This document shows, in pieces, positions 18,075-27,356 of a stretch of 64,000 nt of DNA. This DNA comes from Mitsuaria chitosanitabida ATCC BAA-476 = NBRC 102408 (GTDB lineage: Bacteria; Pseudomonadota; Gammaproteobacteria; Burkholderiales; Burkholderiaceae_C). Location of the stretch: positions 496,001 to 560,000 of the forward strand of contig NZ_BCYP01000018.1 in the NCBI RefSeq assembly GCF_001598255.1. The letters run 5' to 3'. Made by a program: the position numbers and the translations under genes. Under the pieces are notes generated by a model. That model searched no databases, was not told the DNA's origin, and saw only the letters and a program-made list of their open reading frames with translations. Position 1 is the first letter of the stretch, and each line of letters opens with the position of its first letter.

Positions 18075-18138
18075 CCAACAAGCAGTTGCCATACGTTTTG
18101 TTGGAAGGCGCGTCACCAATTCGACGTGCCTTTTTTTT
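18075..18138 (+). ncRNA. Candidate small RNA of about 64 nt made of two adjacent hairpins
   Basis: The first stem is CCAACAA (18075-18081) with TTGTTGG (18098-18104) around a 16-base loop. The next base begins the second stem, AAGGCGCGTC (18105-18114) with GACGTGCCTT (18123-18132), followed by a run of eight Ts. A promoter-like pair ends 6 bases before the first stem. The shape, with a loop available for pairing and a U-rich terminator tail, is that of Hfq-type small RNAs. It may instead be an attenuator in the lepA leader, 128 bases ahead of the lepA start. I do not recognise a known RNA family. Confidence 0.45.
18105..18138 (+). terminator. Strong Rho-independent terminator
   Basis: A 10-bp stem with one G-T pair, an 8-base loop (ACCAATTC) and a T8 tail. 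It is the clearest intrinsic terminator in the window although no protein gene ends next to it; the nearest upstream stop is mucD, 400 bases away. Confidence 0.8.
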
Positions 18139-18266
18139 ATGTCCAGTTCCGGCTCTGAGAAGGGCCGTGCTTCACTGCCTCGACCGGTCGTCCGCAACGT
18201 GATTCAGGGTGCTCCGATCGAGCGCTTCTGGACCCGCGGACGAAAGTGCGGTCTCAGCCCGAGTCC

Positions 18267-20078
18267 ATGAACCACATCCGCAATTTCTCGATCATTGCCC
18301 ACATCGACCACGGCAAGAGCACGCTGGCCGACCGGATCATCCAGCGTTGCGGGGGGCTGTCCGACCGGGAGATGGAAGCGCAGGTGCTGGACTCGATGGA
18401 CATCGAGCGCGAGCGCGGCATCACCATCAAGGCGCAGACCGCCGCGCTGCAATACAAGGCGAAGGACGGGCAGGTCTACAACCTCAACCTGATCGACACC
18501 CCCGGACACGTCGACTTCTCGTATGAGGTCAGCCGCTCGCTGTCCGCCTGCGAGGGCGCGCTGCTGGTGGTGGACGCCAGCCAGGGCGTCGAGGCGCAGA
18601 CCGTCGCCAACTGCTACACCGCGCTGGAACTGGGCGTCGAGGTGATCCCGGTCCTGAACAAGATGGACCTGCCGCAGGCCAACCCGGACGGCGCCAAGGC
18701 CGAGATCGAGGACGTCATCGGCATCGACGCCACCGACGCGATCCCGTGCTCGGCCAAGACCGGCATGGGCATCGACGAGATCCTCGAGGCCGTCATCGCC
18801 CGCATGCCCCCGCCCAAGGGCGTGGTCGAGGCTCCGCTGCGCGCGATGATCATCGACTCCTGGTTCGACAACTACGTCGGCGTGGTGATGCTGGTCCGCG
18901 TGGTCGACGGCACGCTCAAGAAGGGCGAGCGCATCCGCATGATGGCGACCAACGCCGTCTATCCGGCCGAGCACCTGGGCGTGTTCACCCCCAAGTCCGA
19001 GAACCGTCCCCAACTGAACGCGGGCGAGGTGGGCTTCATCATCGCCGGCATCAAGGAACTGGCGGCCGCGAAGGTGGGCGACACCATCACGCTGGAAAAG
19101 AAGCTTCCGAACAACCTGGGTCCCGCTGAAACGGCGCTGCCCGGCTTCAAGGAGATCCAGCCCCAGGTCTTCGCCGGCCTGTATCCGACCGAGGCCAGCG
19201 AGTACGACCAGCTCCGCGACGCGCTGGAGAAGCTCAAGCTCAACGACGCCTCGCTGCGTTTCGAGCCCGAGGTGTCGCAGGCGCTCGGCTTCGGCTTCCG
19301 CTGCGGCTTCCTGGGCTTGCTGCACATGGAGATCGTGCAGGAGCGCCTGGAGCGCGAGTTCGACCAGGACCTGATCACGACCGCGCCCAGCGTGGTCTAC
19401 GAGGTGCAACTGGGCGGCGACGGCGAGGTCATCGAGGTCGAGAACCCGTCCAAGATGCCCGAGCAGAGCAAGATCGCCGAGATCCGCGAGCCGATCGTGA
19501 CGGTGCATCTCTACATGCCGCAGGAGTACGTCGGCCCGGTCATGACGCTGGCCAACCAGAAGCGCGGCGTGCAGCTGAACATGGCCTATCACGGCCGCCA
19601 GGTCATGCTGACCTACGAGATCCCGCTGGCGGAGATCGTGCTGGACTTCTTCGACAAGCTGAAGTCGGTCTCGCGCGGCTACGCGTCCATGGACTACGAG
19701 TTCAAGGAATACCGCGCCTCCGACGTCGTCAAGGTCGACATGCTGATCAACGGCGACCGCATCGACGCGCTGTCGCTGATCGTGCACCGCTCGCAGTCGC
19801 AGTTCCGCGGCCGCCAGGTGGCCGCCAAGATGCGCGAGATCATCCCGCGCCAGATGTACGACGTGGCCATCCAGGCCGCGATCGGCGCCAACATCATCTC
19901 GCGGGAGAACATCAAGGCGTTGCGCAAGAACGTGCTGGCAAAATGCTACGGCGGTGACATCACCCGCAAGCGCAAGCTGCTCGAGAAGCAGAAGGCCGGC
20001 AAGAAACGCATGAAGCAGATCGGTTCGGTGGAGGTGCCGCAAGAAGCCTTCCTGGCCATCCTCCAAGTCGACGAGTGA
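18267..20078 (+). CDS. lepA: Elongation factor 4 (LepA)
   Basis: 603 residues. The translational GTPase motifs are AHIDHGKST (G1), the region [12 protein letters not shown] (G2), DTPGHVDF (G3), NKMDLP (G4) and CSAKTG (G5). The LepA-specific C-terminus (NILSREN-type motif near 19890, then [26 protein letters not shown]) is complete. EF4 acts on stalled or back-translocated ribosomes. The start at 18267 was chosen because [18 protein letters not shown] is the family N-terminus; an ATG 21 bases upstream is less likely. lepB follows after 10 bases, the classic lepA-lepB operon. Confidence 0.97.
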   Translation: MNHIRNFSIIAHIDHGKSTLADRIIQRCGGLSDREMEAQVLDSMDIERERGITIKAQTAALQYKAKDGQVYNLNLIDTPGHVDFSYEVSRSLSACEGALLVVDASQGVEAQTVANCYTALELGVEVIPVLNKMDLPQANPDGAKAEIEDVIGIDATDAIPCSAKTGMGIDEILEAVIARMPPPKGVVEAPLRAMIIDSWFDNYVGVVMLVRVVDGTLKKGERIRMMATNAVYPAEHLGVFTPKSENRPQLNAGEVGFIIAGIKELAAAKVGDTITLEKKLPNNLGPAETALPGFKEIQPQVFAGLYPTEASEYDQLRDALEKLKLNDASLRFEPEVSQALGFGFRCGFLGLLHMEIVQERLEREFDQDLITTAPSVVYEVQLGGDGEVIEVENPSKMPEQSKIAEIREPIVTVHLYMPQEYVGPVMTLANQKRGVQLNMAYHGRQVMLTYEIPLAEIVLDFFDKLKSVSRGYASMDYEFKEYRASDVVKVDMLINGDRIDALSLIVHRSQSQFRGRQVAAKMREIIPRQMYDVAIQAAIGANIISRENIKALRKNVLAKCYGGDITRKRKLLEKQKAGKKRMKQIGSVEVPQEAFLAILQVDE

Positions 20079-20088
20079 TCCTTCAAGA

Positions 20089-21075
20089 ATGAAAGCCATG
20101 AGCGCACTGACCGGGCTGCTGTATGCCGCCCTGATCGCCTACCTGGGCGGCTGGTACAAGGGCTACTGGAACGGCAACTTCTCGCTGCTGCTGTTCGTCC
20201 TGACGACGGTGACGCTGGCCTACTGGCTGGCCGAGCGCTTCCATTTCCAGCCGGCGCGCGAGCGCGCCGCCGAGACGCTGGCGGCCAACGACGCCAAGCG
20301 CCGCGAGTCGCTCGCCGCGCAGGGCATCCAGCGCGTGGACGGCGACGTCGAGGGCGCCCGCCAGGAGATCCTGCGCCAGCCCTGGTGGCTGGACTGGACG
20401 GCGGGGCTCTTCCCGGTGATCCTGATCGTGTTCCTGCTGCGCTCGTTCATGTTCGAGCCCTTCAAGATCCCGTCGGGCTCCATGGTCCCGACGCTGCTGA
20501 TCGGCGACCTGATCCTGGTCAACAAGTACCACTACGGCATCCGTCTGCCGGTGATCAACAAGAAGATCATCAGCAACAACGACGTCAAGCGCGGCGACGT
20601 GGTCGTGTTCCGCTATCCGCAGAACCCCAGCGTCGACTACATCAAGCGCGCCGTCGGCCTGCCCGGCGACGAGGTGGCCTACCTGAACCAGAAGCTGTAC
20701 CTCAACGGCAAGCTGGTGCCGACGACCTCCGAGGGCGAGTTCTTCGACGACGATCCCAGCCCGAACTCCATGCGCTTCCGCCCCCGCTTCACCGAGAAGC
20801 TGGGCGACGTCGACCACCAGATCCTGGTCGACCCGAACGCGCAGGGGCGCATCGGCAAGCTGTATGACTTCCCGTACAACGAGAACTGCACGTACACGAT
20901 CGAAGGCGTGACCTGCAAGGTCCCGGCCGGTCATTACTTCATGATGGGCGACAACCGCGACAACTCGCAGGACTCGCGCTTCTGGGGCTTCGTCCCGGAT
21001 GAGAACATCGTGGGCCGGGCATTCGTCGTCTGGATGAACTTCGGCAACCTGAAGCGCATCGGCGGCATCAAGTAA
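20089..21075 (+). CDS. lepB: Signal peptidase I
   Basis: 328 residues. Two N-terminal membrane segments (about 6-45 and 102-121) anchor a periplasmic catalytic domain with the nucleophile S131 in IPSGSMVPT and the general base K186 in DYIKRAVGLPGDEV; the signature GHYFMMGDNRDNSQDSRFWG is intact. It cleaves signal peptides of exported proteins, including MucD and the Wza-like protein here. The start may be 20089 or the second ATG at 20098. It lies directly downstream of lepA. Confidence 0.96.
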   Translation: MKAMSALTGLLYAALIAYLGGWYKGYWNGNFSLLLFVLTTVTLAYWLAERFHFQPARERAAETLAANDAKRRESLAAQGIQRVDGDVEGARQEILRQPWWLDWTAGLFPVILIVFLLRSFMFEPFKIPSGSMVPTLLIGDLILVNKYHYGIRLPVINKKIISNNDVKRGDVVVFRYPQNPSVDYIKRAVGLPGDEVAYLNQKLYLNGKLVPTTSEGEFFDDDPSPNSMRFRPRFTEKLGDVDHQILVDPNAQGRIGKLYDFPYNENCTYTIEGVTCKVPAGHYFMMGDNRDNSQDSRFWGFVPDENIVGRAFVVWMNFGNLKRIGGIK

Positions 21076-21135
21076 GGCCGGGCGGCGAGGAAACGCCGCG
21101 CGGCATCACCAGGCATCACAAGGGAGCGACGCGCC

Positions 21136-21492
21136 ATGACGGCACGCAACAAACAACGGGGCATCAGCCTGCTGGGCCTGCTCTTCTGGGCCATCCTCAT
21201 CGGCGGCGGCTCGGTGGTGGGCATGCGCGTGATCCCCACCGTGATGGAGTACTACACGATCCAGAAGGCGGTCGACAAGATCGCCCGGGACAACCCCCCG
21301 ACGGTGCCCGCCGCGCGCGACGCCTTCGCCCGGGCCAAGGAGATCGAGTACTCCATCGTCAGCATCGAGCCCAAGGATCTTGTCATCACCAAGTCCGAGG
21401 ACAAGGTGAAGATCAGCTTCGGGTATGACAAGGAAGTCCCCCTGTTCGGGCCGGTGTTCCTGATCATCAAGTACAAAGGCGCGTCACACTGA
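21136..21492 (+). CDS. DUF4845 single-pass membrane protein
   Basis: 118 residues. A basic N-terminus (MTARNKQRGIS) precedes one hydrophobic segment (LLGLLFWAILIGGGSVVGM, about 11-30), and a small soluble domain follows (EYYTIQKAVDKIARDN, then DKVKISFGYDKEVPLFGPVFLIIKYKG). This matches DUF4845, a family whose gene is nearly always between lepB and rnc in Beta- and Gammaproteobacteria. No function is established; the pilin-like short N-terminus and position suggest a link with protein export. A ribosome site (GGGAGCG) lies ahead of the ATG. Confidence 0.85.
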   Translation: MTARNKQRGISLLGLLFWAILIGGGSVVGMRVIPTVMEYYTIQKAVDKIARDNPPTVPAARDAFARAKEIEYSIVSIEPKDLVITKSEDKVKISFGYDKEVPLFGPVFLIIKYKGASH

Positions 21493-21554
21493 CGCACCAC
21501 CCGCCGCGCGGGCCCTCGTCGAGGGCGCGCCGGCGGACCTGCAGGACCCTCTCC

Positions 21555-22262
21555 ATGACCCCGCAAGCGCTCGAATCGCTCCAGCAACGCCTCGGCTACC
21601 GCTTCACGCAGGCGCCGCTGCTGCAGCGCGCGCTGACGCACCGCAGCTTCGGCCAGCAGCACAACGAGCGGCTGGAGTTCCTGGGCGACGCGGTGCTGAA
21701 CCTGGCCGTGTCGGCGCTGCTGTTCGAGCGCTTCGCCGGTTCCGACGAGGGCGACCTGACCCGCATCCGCGCGCACCTGGTGCGCGAGGACAGCCTGCAC
21801 AAGCTGGCGCTGCAGCTGCAGATGCCCGAATGCCTGCGCATGAGCGAGGGCGAGGCCCGTGGCGGCGGCGCGCAGCGCCCGTCCATCCTGGCCGACGCGC
21901 TGGAGGCCGTGATCGGCGCCGCGTTCCAGGACGGCGGCTACGAGGCCGCCCGCGAGATCGTGCGCCGGCTGCTGGGCGAGACCATCGCGGCCAGCGGCAT
22001 CGAGCAGTGGGCCAAGGATTCCAAGACCGCGCTGCAGGAATGGCTGCAGGCGCGCAAGCTCCCGGTCCCGTCGTACCGCATCGCCGAGACGCGCGGTCAG
22101 GCGCATGCCCAGACCTTCACCGTCGAGTGCGAGGTCGCGGCGCTGACCCTGGCGCGGCGCGGCGAGGGCCGCTCGCGGCGCATCGCCGAGCAGGAGGCAG
22201 CCCGGCAGGTGCTGGACGAGCTGCTCGCGGGCGACCGACCCGGCACGGGCCTGCGCGATTGA
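21555..22262 (+). CDS. rnc: Ribonuclease III
   Basis: 235 residues. The RNase III signature is NERLEFLGDAVL, with metal ligands E41 and D45; the second acidic cluster is ADALEAVIGAAFQDGG. A double-stranded RNA-binding domain occupies the last 70 residues (DSKTALQEWLQARK to RRIAEQEAARQVLDELL). It processes rRNA precursors and structured mRNAs; in E. coli it cleaves its own rnc-era leader. Here the 62-base upstream gap contains only a modest GC-rich inverted repeat, so autoregulation is not evident. Confidence 0.97.
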   Translation: MTPQALESLQQRLGYRFTQAPLLQRALTHRSFGQQHNERLEFLGDAVLNLAVSALLFERFAGSDEGDLTRIRAHLVREDSLHKLALQLQMPECLRMSEGEARGGGAQRPSILADALEAVIGAAFQDGGYEAAREIVRRLLGETIAASGIEQWAKDSKTALQEWLQARKLPVPSYRIAETRGQAHAQTFTVECEVAALTLARRGEGRSRRIAEQEAARQVLDELLAGDRPGTGLRD

Positions 22263-22286
22263 CGCGCGACTGACGCGGAGTTCGCC

Positions 22287-23411
22287 ATGAACGCACCGAC
22301 CCCCCCGAGGACGCCCGCGACGGCGTCCTCGTCTTCTTCCGACCCCCAACCCGATTCCAAGGACCCTGTTCTGAACGCCCCGCACGCCCCCGCCACGCCT
22401 GACACGCCCGAGATCCCCGAGACCGACGCCCACGACGGCGTCGACGCCGCGCACGACGACGGGATCGAGGACGACGACGAGGGCGACCTGCCCGAGGTCC
22501 AGGGCGGCATCGGCGCGCCCCCGTACGAAGGCGACGCCCGCTGCGGCCTGATCGCCATCGTCGGCCGGCCCAACGTGGGCAAGTCCACGCTGCTGAACGC
22601 GCTGGTGGGCCAGAAGGTCTCGATCACCTCGAAGAAGGCGCAGACCACGCGTCACCGCATCACCGGCGTGCGCACCGTCGACGAAGCGCAGTTCGTCTTC
22701 GTCGACACCCCGGGCTTCCAGACCAAGCACAGCACCGCGCTGAACCGCAACCTGAACCGCACGGTGCAGGGCGTGCTGGCCGACGTGGACCTGGTGCTCT
22801 TCGTCGTGGAGGCCGGCAAGTTCGGTCTGGACGACGCCAAGGTGCTGTCGCTGCTCCCGCAGGACAAGCCGGTCGTGCTGATCGCCAACAAGCTGGACGC
22901 GGTGCATCGCCGCGCCGAGCTGATGCCCTGGCTCAAGAGCATGCAGGAGCGCCGCAACTTCACCGAGTTCGTCCCGCTCTCGGCCAAGAAGGACGCGGAC
23001 GTCCAGCGCCTGTTCCAGATCCTCAAGCCCTACCTCCCGAACCAGGAATGGTTCTACGAGGAGGACGCGCTGACCGACCGCAGCGAGAAGTTCCTGGCCG
23101 CGGAGATGATCCGCGAGAAGCTCTTCCGCCTGACCGGCGACGAGCTGCCCTACGAAGCCACCGTGGTCATCGACCGCTGGGAGGAGGAGGGCAACCTGCG
23201 CCGCATCGCCGCGACCATCGTGGTCGAGCGCGACAACCAGAAGGGCATGGTCATCGGCCAGGGCGGCGAGCGCCTCAAGCGCATCGGCTCCGAGGCCCGT
23301 CAGGAACTCGAGACGCTGATGGAGGCGCGCGTGTTCCTGGAGCTGTGGGTCAAGGTCCGCTCGGGCTGGGCGGATTCGGAAGAGCACCTGCGCTCCTACG
23401 GCTACGAGTGA
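22287..23411 (+). CDS. era: GTPase Era with an unusual acidic N-terminal extension
   Basis: 374 residues against about 300 for typical Era. The GTPase part begins near residue 85: G1 GRPNVGKST (93-101), the G2 region [12 protein letters not shown]3 DTPGFQ, G4 NKLD. The C-terminal KH domain has [21 protein letters not shown]. Era binds the 3' end of 16S rRNA and helps 30S maturation. The first 84 residues are Pro/Ala/Ser-rich, then strongly acidic ([10 protein letters not shown]), with no resemblance to Era. GGAG lies about 8 bases before this ATG, so the long form is probably real. It follows rnc closely, the usual rnc-era pair. Confidence 0.94.
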   Translation: MNAPTPPRTPATASSSSSDPQPDSKDPVLNAPHAPATPDTPEIPETDAHDGVDAAHDDGIEDDDEGDLPEVQGGIGAPPYEGDARCGLIAIVGRPNVGKSTLLNALVGQKVSITSKKAQTTRHRITGVRTVDEAQFVFVDTPGFQTKHSTALNRNLNRTVQGVLADVDLVLFVVEAGKFGLDDAKVLSLLPQDKPVVLIANKLDAVHRRAELMPWLKSMQERRNFTEFVPLSAKKDADVQRLFQILKPYLPNQEWFYEEDALTDRSEKFLAAEMIREKLFRLTGDELPYEATVVIDRWEEEGNLRRIAATIVVERDNQKGMVIGQGGERLKRIGSEARQELETLMEARVFLELWVKVRSGWADSEEHLRSYGYE

Positions 23412-23417
23412 TCGGGG

Positions 23418-24194
23418 ATGGCTCCCCGCGCCCCGAGGCCGCCCGGCACCCAGGCGGCGTTCGTCCTGCATCACTACGACTGGAGCGAGACCAGCCTCGT
23501 GCTGGACCTGTTCACCCGTGAGCAGGGCCGGCTGGCGGTCGTCGCCAAGGGCGCGAAACGGCCGTATTCCCAGCTGCGATCGGTGCTGCTCCCGTTCCTG
23601 AGGCTGCAGGTGACGCTGTCCAAGCCGTCCAAGATGAACGAGGACGGCGCGGCCGAAGTGCAGTCGCTGCGCGGCGCGGAATGGGTCGGCGGTCAGACCC
23701 TGCCCGGTGGCGCGGCCCTGTTCAGCGGCTATTACGTGAACGAGCTGCTGCTGAAGTTCCTGCCTCGGCAGGACGCGCAACCCGAGCTCTTCGACGCCTA
23801 TGCCGCGCTGCTGCCGCAGCTGCAATCGGTGGACGACGCGCAAGCCGCGCTGCGCGCCTTCGAGCTGCGCCTGCTGGCCACCTGCGGCCTGTTGCCCGAC
23901 CTGAGCGTGCTGGCCACGACGCAGGCCCCGCTGGATCCCGACCGGCTCTACATGCTGGCGCCCGAGTCCGGCGTCGTCGTGCCCACGCACGACGCGCCGC
24001 AGCTCGGCGGCCAGGCCTTCATCCAGCTGCAGGCCGCGCTCATGCACGGCAGCCTGCCGGCGCTGCGCCAGGCCTGCGAGTTCGCAGGACCGCCCTTGAA
24101 GCCGCTGCTGCGGGCGCTGCTTCACTATCATCTCGGTCATCGTCCTCTGCGGACGCGGCAGGTGCTGCTCGACGTCCAGAAGCTGCTCACATGA
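23418..24194 (+). CDS. recO: DNA repair protein RecO
   Basis: 258 residues. The N-terminal OB fold carries AFVLHHYDWSETSLVLDLF, GRLAVVAKGAKRPYSQL and LLPFLRLQVTLS; a helical C-terminal part follows (GLLPDL, then the family end FAGPPLKPLLRALLHYHLGHRPLRTRQ). RecO loads RecA on SSB-coated DNA in the RecFOR pathway. The zinc-finger cysteines seen in some RecO proteins are not obvious. It starts 6 bases after era and overlaps pdxJ by ATGA, so era-recO-pdxJ are translated together. Confidence 0.94.
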   Translation: MAPRAPRPPGTQAAFVLHHYDWSETSLVLDLFTREQGRLAVVAKGAKRPYSQLRSVLLPFLRLQVTLSKPSKMNEDGAAEVQSLRGAEWVGGQTLPGGAALFSGYYVNELLLKFLPRQDAQPELFDAYAALLPQLQSVDDAQAALRAFELRLLATCGLLPDLSVLATTQAPLDPDRLYMLAPESGVVVPTHDAPQLGGQAFIQLQAALMHGSLPALRQACEFAGPPLKPLLRALLHYHLGHRPLRTRQVLLDVQKLLT

Positions 24195-24973
24195 ATCCGC
24201 TGATCGCTCCCGAGTCCGGCCGTCACGACGCGCGCTGCGCGCTGTCGGTCAACGTCAACAAGGTCGCGCTGCTGCGCAACACCCGGCACCTGGGCATTCC
24301 CAGCGTGACGCGGGCCGCGCAGCTGTGCCTGGAGGCCGGCGCGCAGGGCATCACGGTGCACCCGCGTCCCGACGAGCGCCACATCCGCGCCGGCGACGTG
24401 CGCGAGCTGGCCGCGCTGATGAAGGCCTGGCCGCAGGCCGAGTACAACATCGAGGGCAACCCGACCCAGAACCTGATGGACTTCATCCGCGAGGTCCGTC
24501 CGCATCAGGCGACCTTCGTTCCGGACAGCGAGGACCAGTTCACCTCGGACCATGGCTGGAACCTGCCCGCCGACGCCGAGCGGCTGCGGCCCATGATCGC
24601 CGAATGCCGATCGCTGGGGGTGCGGGTCAGCCTGTTCATGGATCCGCTGCCCGAGGCGATGGCGCATGTCGCGGCCCTGGGCGCTGAGCGCATCGAGCTC
24701 TACACCGAGACCTGGGCGAGCGCCTTCGGTACGGCGCGCGAGGATGAGGTGCTGGCGCGCTTCACCGCCGCCGCGCGCGCCGCGCTGGCGCAGGGCCTGG
24801 CGATCAACGCCGGCCACGACCTCAACCGCGACAACCTGACCCGCTTCCTGCGCGAGGTGCCGGGCGTGGCGGAGGTGTCGATCGGCCACGCGCTGATCGC
24901 GGACGCGCTGGAACTCGGTTACGCCGAGACCGTGCGCGACTACCAGCGCAGCATCCAGCGCGCCTACGCCTGA
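24191..24973 (+). CDS. pdxJ: Pyridoxine 5'-phosphate synthase PdxJ
   Basis: 260 residues. The TIM-barrel signature starts LSVNVNKVALLRNTRHLGIPS and continues with GITVHPRPDERHI, YNIEGNPT, QATFVPDSEDQFTSDHGWNL, RIELYTETWA and INAGHDLNRDNL. PdxJ condenses 1-deoxyxylulose-5-phosphate with 3-amino-2-oxopropyl phosphate to form pyridoxine phosphate. The ATG at 24191 overlaps the recO stop by 4 bases. Much longer open frame upstream is a shadow of recO. Confidence 0.96.
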   Translation: MNPLIAPESGRHDARCALSVNVNKVALLRNTRHLGIPSVTRAAQLCLEAGAQGITVHPRPDERHIRAGDVRELAALMKAWPQAEYNIEGNPTQNLMDFIREVRPHQATFVPDSEDQFTSDHGWNLPADAERLRPMIAECRSLGVRVSLFMDPLPEAMAHVAALGAERIELYTETWASAFGTAREDEVLARFTAAARAALAQGLAINAGHDLNRDNLTRFLREVPGVAEVSIGHALIADALELGYAETVRDYQRSIQRAYA

Positions 24974-25114
24974 GCGGCCGCCGCCGCTGCCAGCCCCCAC
25001 CGCGGCGTGCCGGGAAACGTCTGATGACGGCGCTGACCTCGCGTTGCGACGCGGGCACGCAAACGGCACGAAGCACGCACACGGCCCGCACGCGTCGGGC
25101 TTGAAAGGACCGCG

Positions 25115-25510
25115 ATGATCTACGGCATCGGCACCGACGTCTGCGACATCCGGCGCATCCGGGAGACCTTCCAGCGACGCGGCGAGCGCTTCGCGGAGAA
25201 GGTGCTCGGACCGCACGAGATCGCCGTCTTCCGGTCGCGTTTCGAGAAGGTCGAGGCGCGCGGCATCGCCTATCTGGCGACCCGCTTCTCGGCCAAGGAG
25301 GCCTTCTCCAAGGCCGTCGGCATGGGCATGCGCATGCCGATGACCTGGCGGTCCTGCGAGGTCGTCAAGGCGCCCAGCGGCAAGCCGGAGATCCGGCTGC
25401 ACGGGGCGCTGGCCGAGTGGTTCGAGGCCAAGGGCCTGAAGGCCCACGTCAGCGTCAGCGACGAGACCGACTACGCGACCGCCTTCGTCGTTGTCGAGAC
25501 GCGGGACTGA
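25115..25510 (+). CDS. acpS: Holo-[acyl-carrier-protein] synthase AcpS
   Basis: 131 residues. Magnesium ligands D8 (GIGTDVCDI) and E62 ([13 protein letters not shown]) are in place. The enzyme transfers 4'-phosphopantetheine from CoA to S37 of AcpP, whose gene is at 14106. GAAAGGA lies before the ATG. The 141-base gap after pdxJ holds nothing I can name. The order pdxJ-acpS-nagZ is conserved in Burkholderiales. Confidence 0.96.
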   Translation: MIYGIGTDVCDIRRIRETFQRRGERFAEKVLGPHEIAVFRSRFEKVEARGIAYLATRFSAKEAFSKAVGMGMRMPMTWRSCEVVKAPSGKPEIRLHGALAEWFEAKGLKAHVSVSDETDYATAFVVVETRD

Positions 25511-25600
25511 GCGCCGGGGCCGCGTCGCCGCACCCACGGTGCCGATCGACGTGGCGATCCCGCCGCGGCCCCTTCACCTGATCAACAGAGAGAGACAACC

Positions 25601-26689
25601 ATGACCGAATCCCTGCACGCCCCGGTGATCCTGGACATCGCCGGCACCGCGCTGACCGAGGCCGACCGCCGCCGGCTGGCGCATCCGCTGACGGGCGGGA
25701 TGATCCTGTTCGCGCGCCACTTCGAGAGCCGCTCCCAGCTGACGGCGCTGTGCGCCGAGGCCAAGGCGATCCGGCCCGATCTGCTGATCGCGGTGGACCA
25801 GGAAGGCGGCCGCGTGCAGCGCTTCCGCACCGACGGATTCACCGCGCTGCCGGCGATGCGCACGCTCGGCGAGCTGTGGATGGAGGACGCGATGCGGGCG
25901 GTGCAGGCCGCGACCGCGACCGGTCTGGTCCTGGCGCTGGAGCTGCGCGCCTGCGGCGTCGATTTCACCTTCGCGCCGGTGCTGGACCTGGACCACCAGG
26001 ACGACGAGACGCGCCAGTCGCGCAGCGCGGTGATCGGTTCGCGCAGCTTCCATGCGGACCCGCGCGTGGTCAGCCTGCTGGCGCAGAGCCTGATGCAAGG
26101 CCTGGCCCTGGCGGGCATGGGCAGCTGCGGCAAGCATTTCCCGGGGCACGGGCACGTGGCCACGGACTCGCATGTCGGCGTGCCGGTGGACACGCGCACG
26201 CTCAAGGCCATCCTGGCCGAGGACGCGCGGCCCTTCGAATGGCTGAGCCTGAGCCTGTCGGCGGTGATGCCGGCGCACGTGATCTACCGCAAGGTGGACG
26301 CGCGTCCGGCGGGCTTCAGCCGCCGCTGGCTGCAGGACATCCTGCGCGAGCGCCTGGGCTTCGCCGGTGCCGTCTTCAGCGACGACCTGAGCATGGCCGG
26401 CGCCCGCGTCATCGAGGGCCGCGAGGTCGGCTACACGGAAGCCGCGCTGGCGGCGCTGGACGCGGGCTGCGACCTGGTGCTGCTGTGCAACCAGAGCCTG
26501 GAAGACGGCGGCCGCGCGATCGACGAGCTGCTGGACGGCCTGAGCGCCGCGGCGGCCGACGGTCGCTGGACGCCGGCCATCGACGGCGAGGCGCGCCGCG
26601 CCGCGCTGGTGCCGCAATCGGCGCCGCTGACCTGGGACGAGCTGATGCTCGCCCCGCGCTACCTGGAGGCGCTGGCGCGCCTGCCCTGA
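25601..26689 (+). CDS. nagZ: Beta-N-acetylhexosaminidase NagZ
   Basis: 362 residues, a glycoside hydrolase family 3 single-domain enzyme. Visible motifs: LTGGMILFARHFESR, IAVDQEGGRVQRF, the substrate signature KHFPGHGHVATDSHVGVP with the flexible-loop His, and the nucleophile Asp region VFSDDLSMAGA. NagZ removes GlcNAc from muropeptides in cell-wall recycling and can raise AmpC signals in other bacteria. An AGAGAGAGA purine tract precedes the ATG. It is the last gene of this housekeeping run. Confidence 0.95.
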   Translation: MTESLHAPVILDIAGTALTEADRRRLAHPLTGGMILFARHFESRSQLTALCAEAKAIRPDLLIAVDQEGGRVQRFRTDGFTALPAMRTLGELWMEDAMRAVQAATATGLVLALELRACGVDFTFAPVLDLDHQDDETRQSRSAVIGSRSFHADPRVVSLLAQSLMQGLALAGMGSCGKHFPGHGHVATDSHVGVPVDTRTLKAILAEDARPFEWLSLSLSAVMPAHVIYRKVDARPAGFSRRWLQDILRERLGFAGAVFSDDLSMAGARVIEGREVGYTEAALAALDAGCDLVLLCNQSLEDGGRAIDELLDGLSAAAADGRWTPAIDGEARRAALVPQSAPLTWDELMLAPRYLEALARLP

Positions 26690-26876
26690 TCGATGGGCCG
26701 ATGGGGCGCTTCCATCTCCGGCCAAGCCGCGCGGATGGGACGCTCCCCAGGCAGTCGATGCGGGCCCGAGGTCTCCCTCCCGACGCCCCCTGCTGACACG
26801 ACGCCGTCGACGCTGGCGGGCAGAATCGCGGGCGCTTCGCATGCGGCGTTTCGCGTGCGCTGAACCAGGAGTGCTC

Positions 26877-27356
26877 ATGGACCCGAAGATCGTCGACCTG
26901 CCCGAGATTCCCGTCATCGGCATGGCGATCGACACCGTGCCGGTGTCCCCCGACATCCCCGCGATGTGGCCGCGCTTCGTCGCGCGGATGGACGAGATCG
27001 GGCCCGTCGCCGAGCCCGGCGTCAGCTACGGCGTGATGGAAGGCTGCGGCCCCGAGGCCGCGTCCGACGCGCGCCTGCGCTACATGGCCGCCGTGCCCGT
27101 GACGCCCGAGAGCGCGCTCCCCGAGGGCCTGTCCCGCTGGGCGATCCCGGCCGGCACCTACGCCGTGCTGCGCTGGCCCTTCGGCGAGATCGCGCAGGGC
27201 TTCGACTTCCTCTATCGCCAATGGCTGCCGGCGTCGTCCTGGACGCTGCGCGCCGGTCCCCACTTCGAGCGCTATGGCGACGACTTCGATCCCCGCGACC
27301 CCAACGCTATCCTCGAGATCGGTCTGCCGGTGAACGCGAAGGCCTCGGGCACCTGA
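26877..27356 (+). CDS. GyrI-like/AraC effector-binding domain protein
   Basis: 159 residues, without any DNA-binding domain. The fold is recognised from IVDLPEIPVIGMAI at the start, then YGVMEGCGPEAASDARLRYMAAVPV, RWAIPAGTYAVLRWPFGEIAQGFDFLYRQWLP and a final ILEIGLPV. These small SOUL/GyrI-type proteins bind small molecules. The ATG at 26877 was chosen because CCAGGAG lies 4 bases ahead; an earlier ATG (26841) would give a non-homologous tail. No neighbour explains its ligand. Confidence 0.8.
   Translation: MDPKIVDLPEIPVIGMAIDTVPVSPDIPAMWPRFVARMDEIGPVAEPGVSYGVMEGCGPEAASDARLRYMAAVPVTPESALPEGLSRWAIPAGTYAVLRWPFGEIAQGFDFLYRQWLPASSWTLRAGPHFERYGDDFDPRDPNAILEIGLPVNAKASGT

Larger units (their letters stand above)
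17708..18266 (+). other. 559-base gene-poor gap between mucD and lepA
   Basis: No convincing protein gene is present: short open frames lack homology and ribosome sites. Contents, left to right: a TTCCGC-GAT-GCGGAA hairpin (17762-17776), a TACAAT hexamer (17872-17877) without a matching -35, a perfect DnaA-box complement (17973-17981), a promoter-like pair (18041-18068), and two adjacent hairpins ending in a T8 terminator (18075-18138). The region is visibly richer in A/T than the genes around it. The last part (18139-18266) is the lepA leader. Confidence 0.6.

Noticed and set aside
17708-18138. A second replication origin (DnaA box, A/T-richer DNA)
   Set aside because: Only one perfect box, no 13-mer array, and no dnaA, dnaN or gyrB nearby.
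17801-18270. Small plus- and minus-strand reading frames in the mucD-lepA gap
   Set aside because: No ribosome sites and no recognisable domain; they run through the terminator hairpins.
21252-24140. Long minus-strand open frame opposite rnc, era and recO
   Set aside because: His/Gln/Arg/Gly/Leu-rich composition without any domain; antisense shadow of three confirmed genes.
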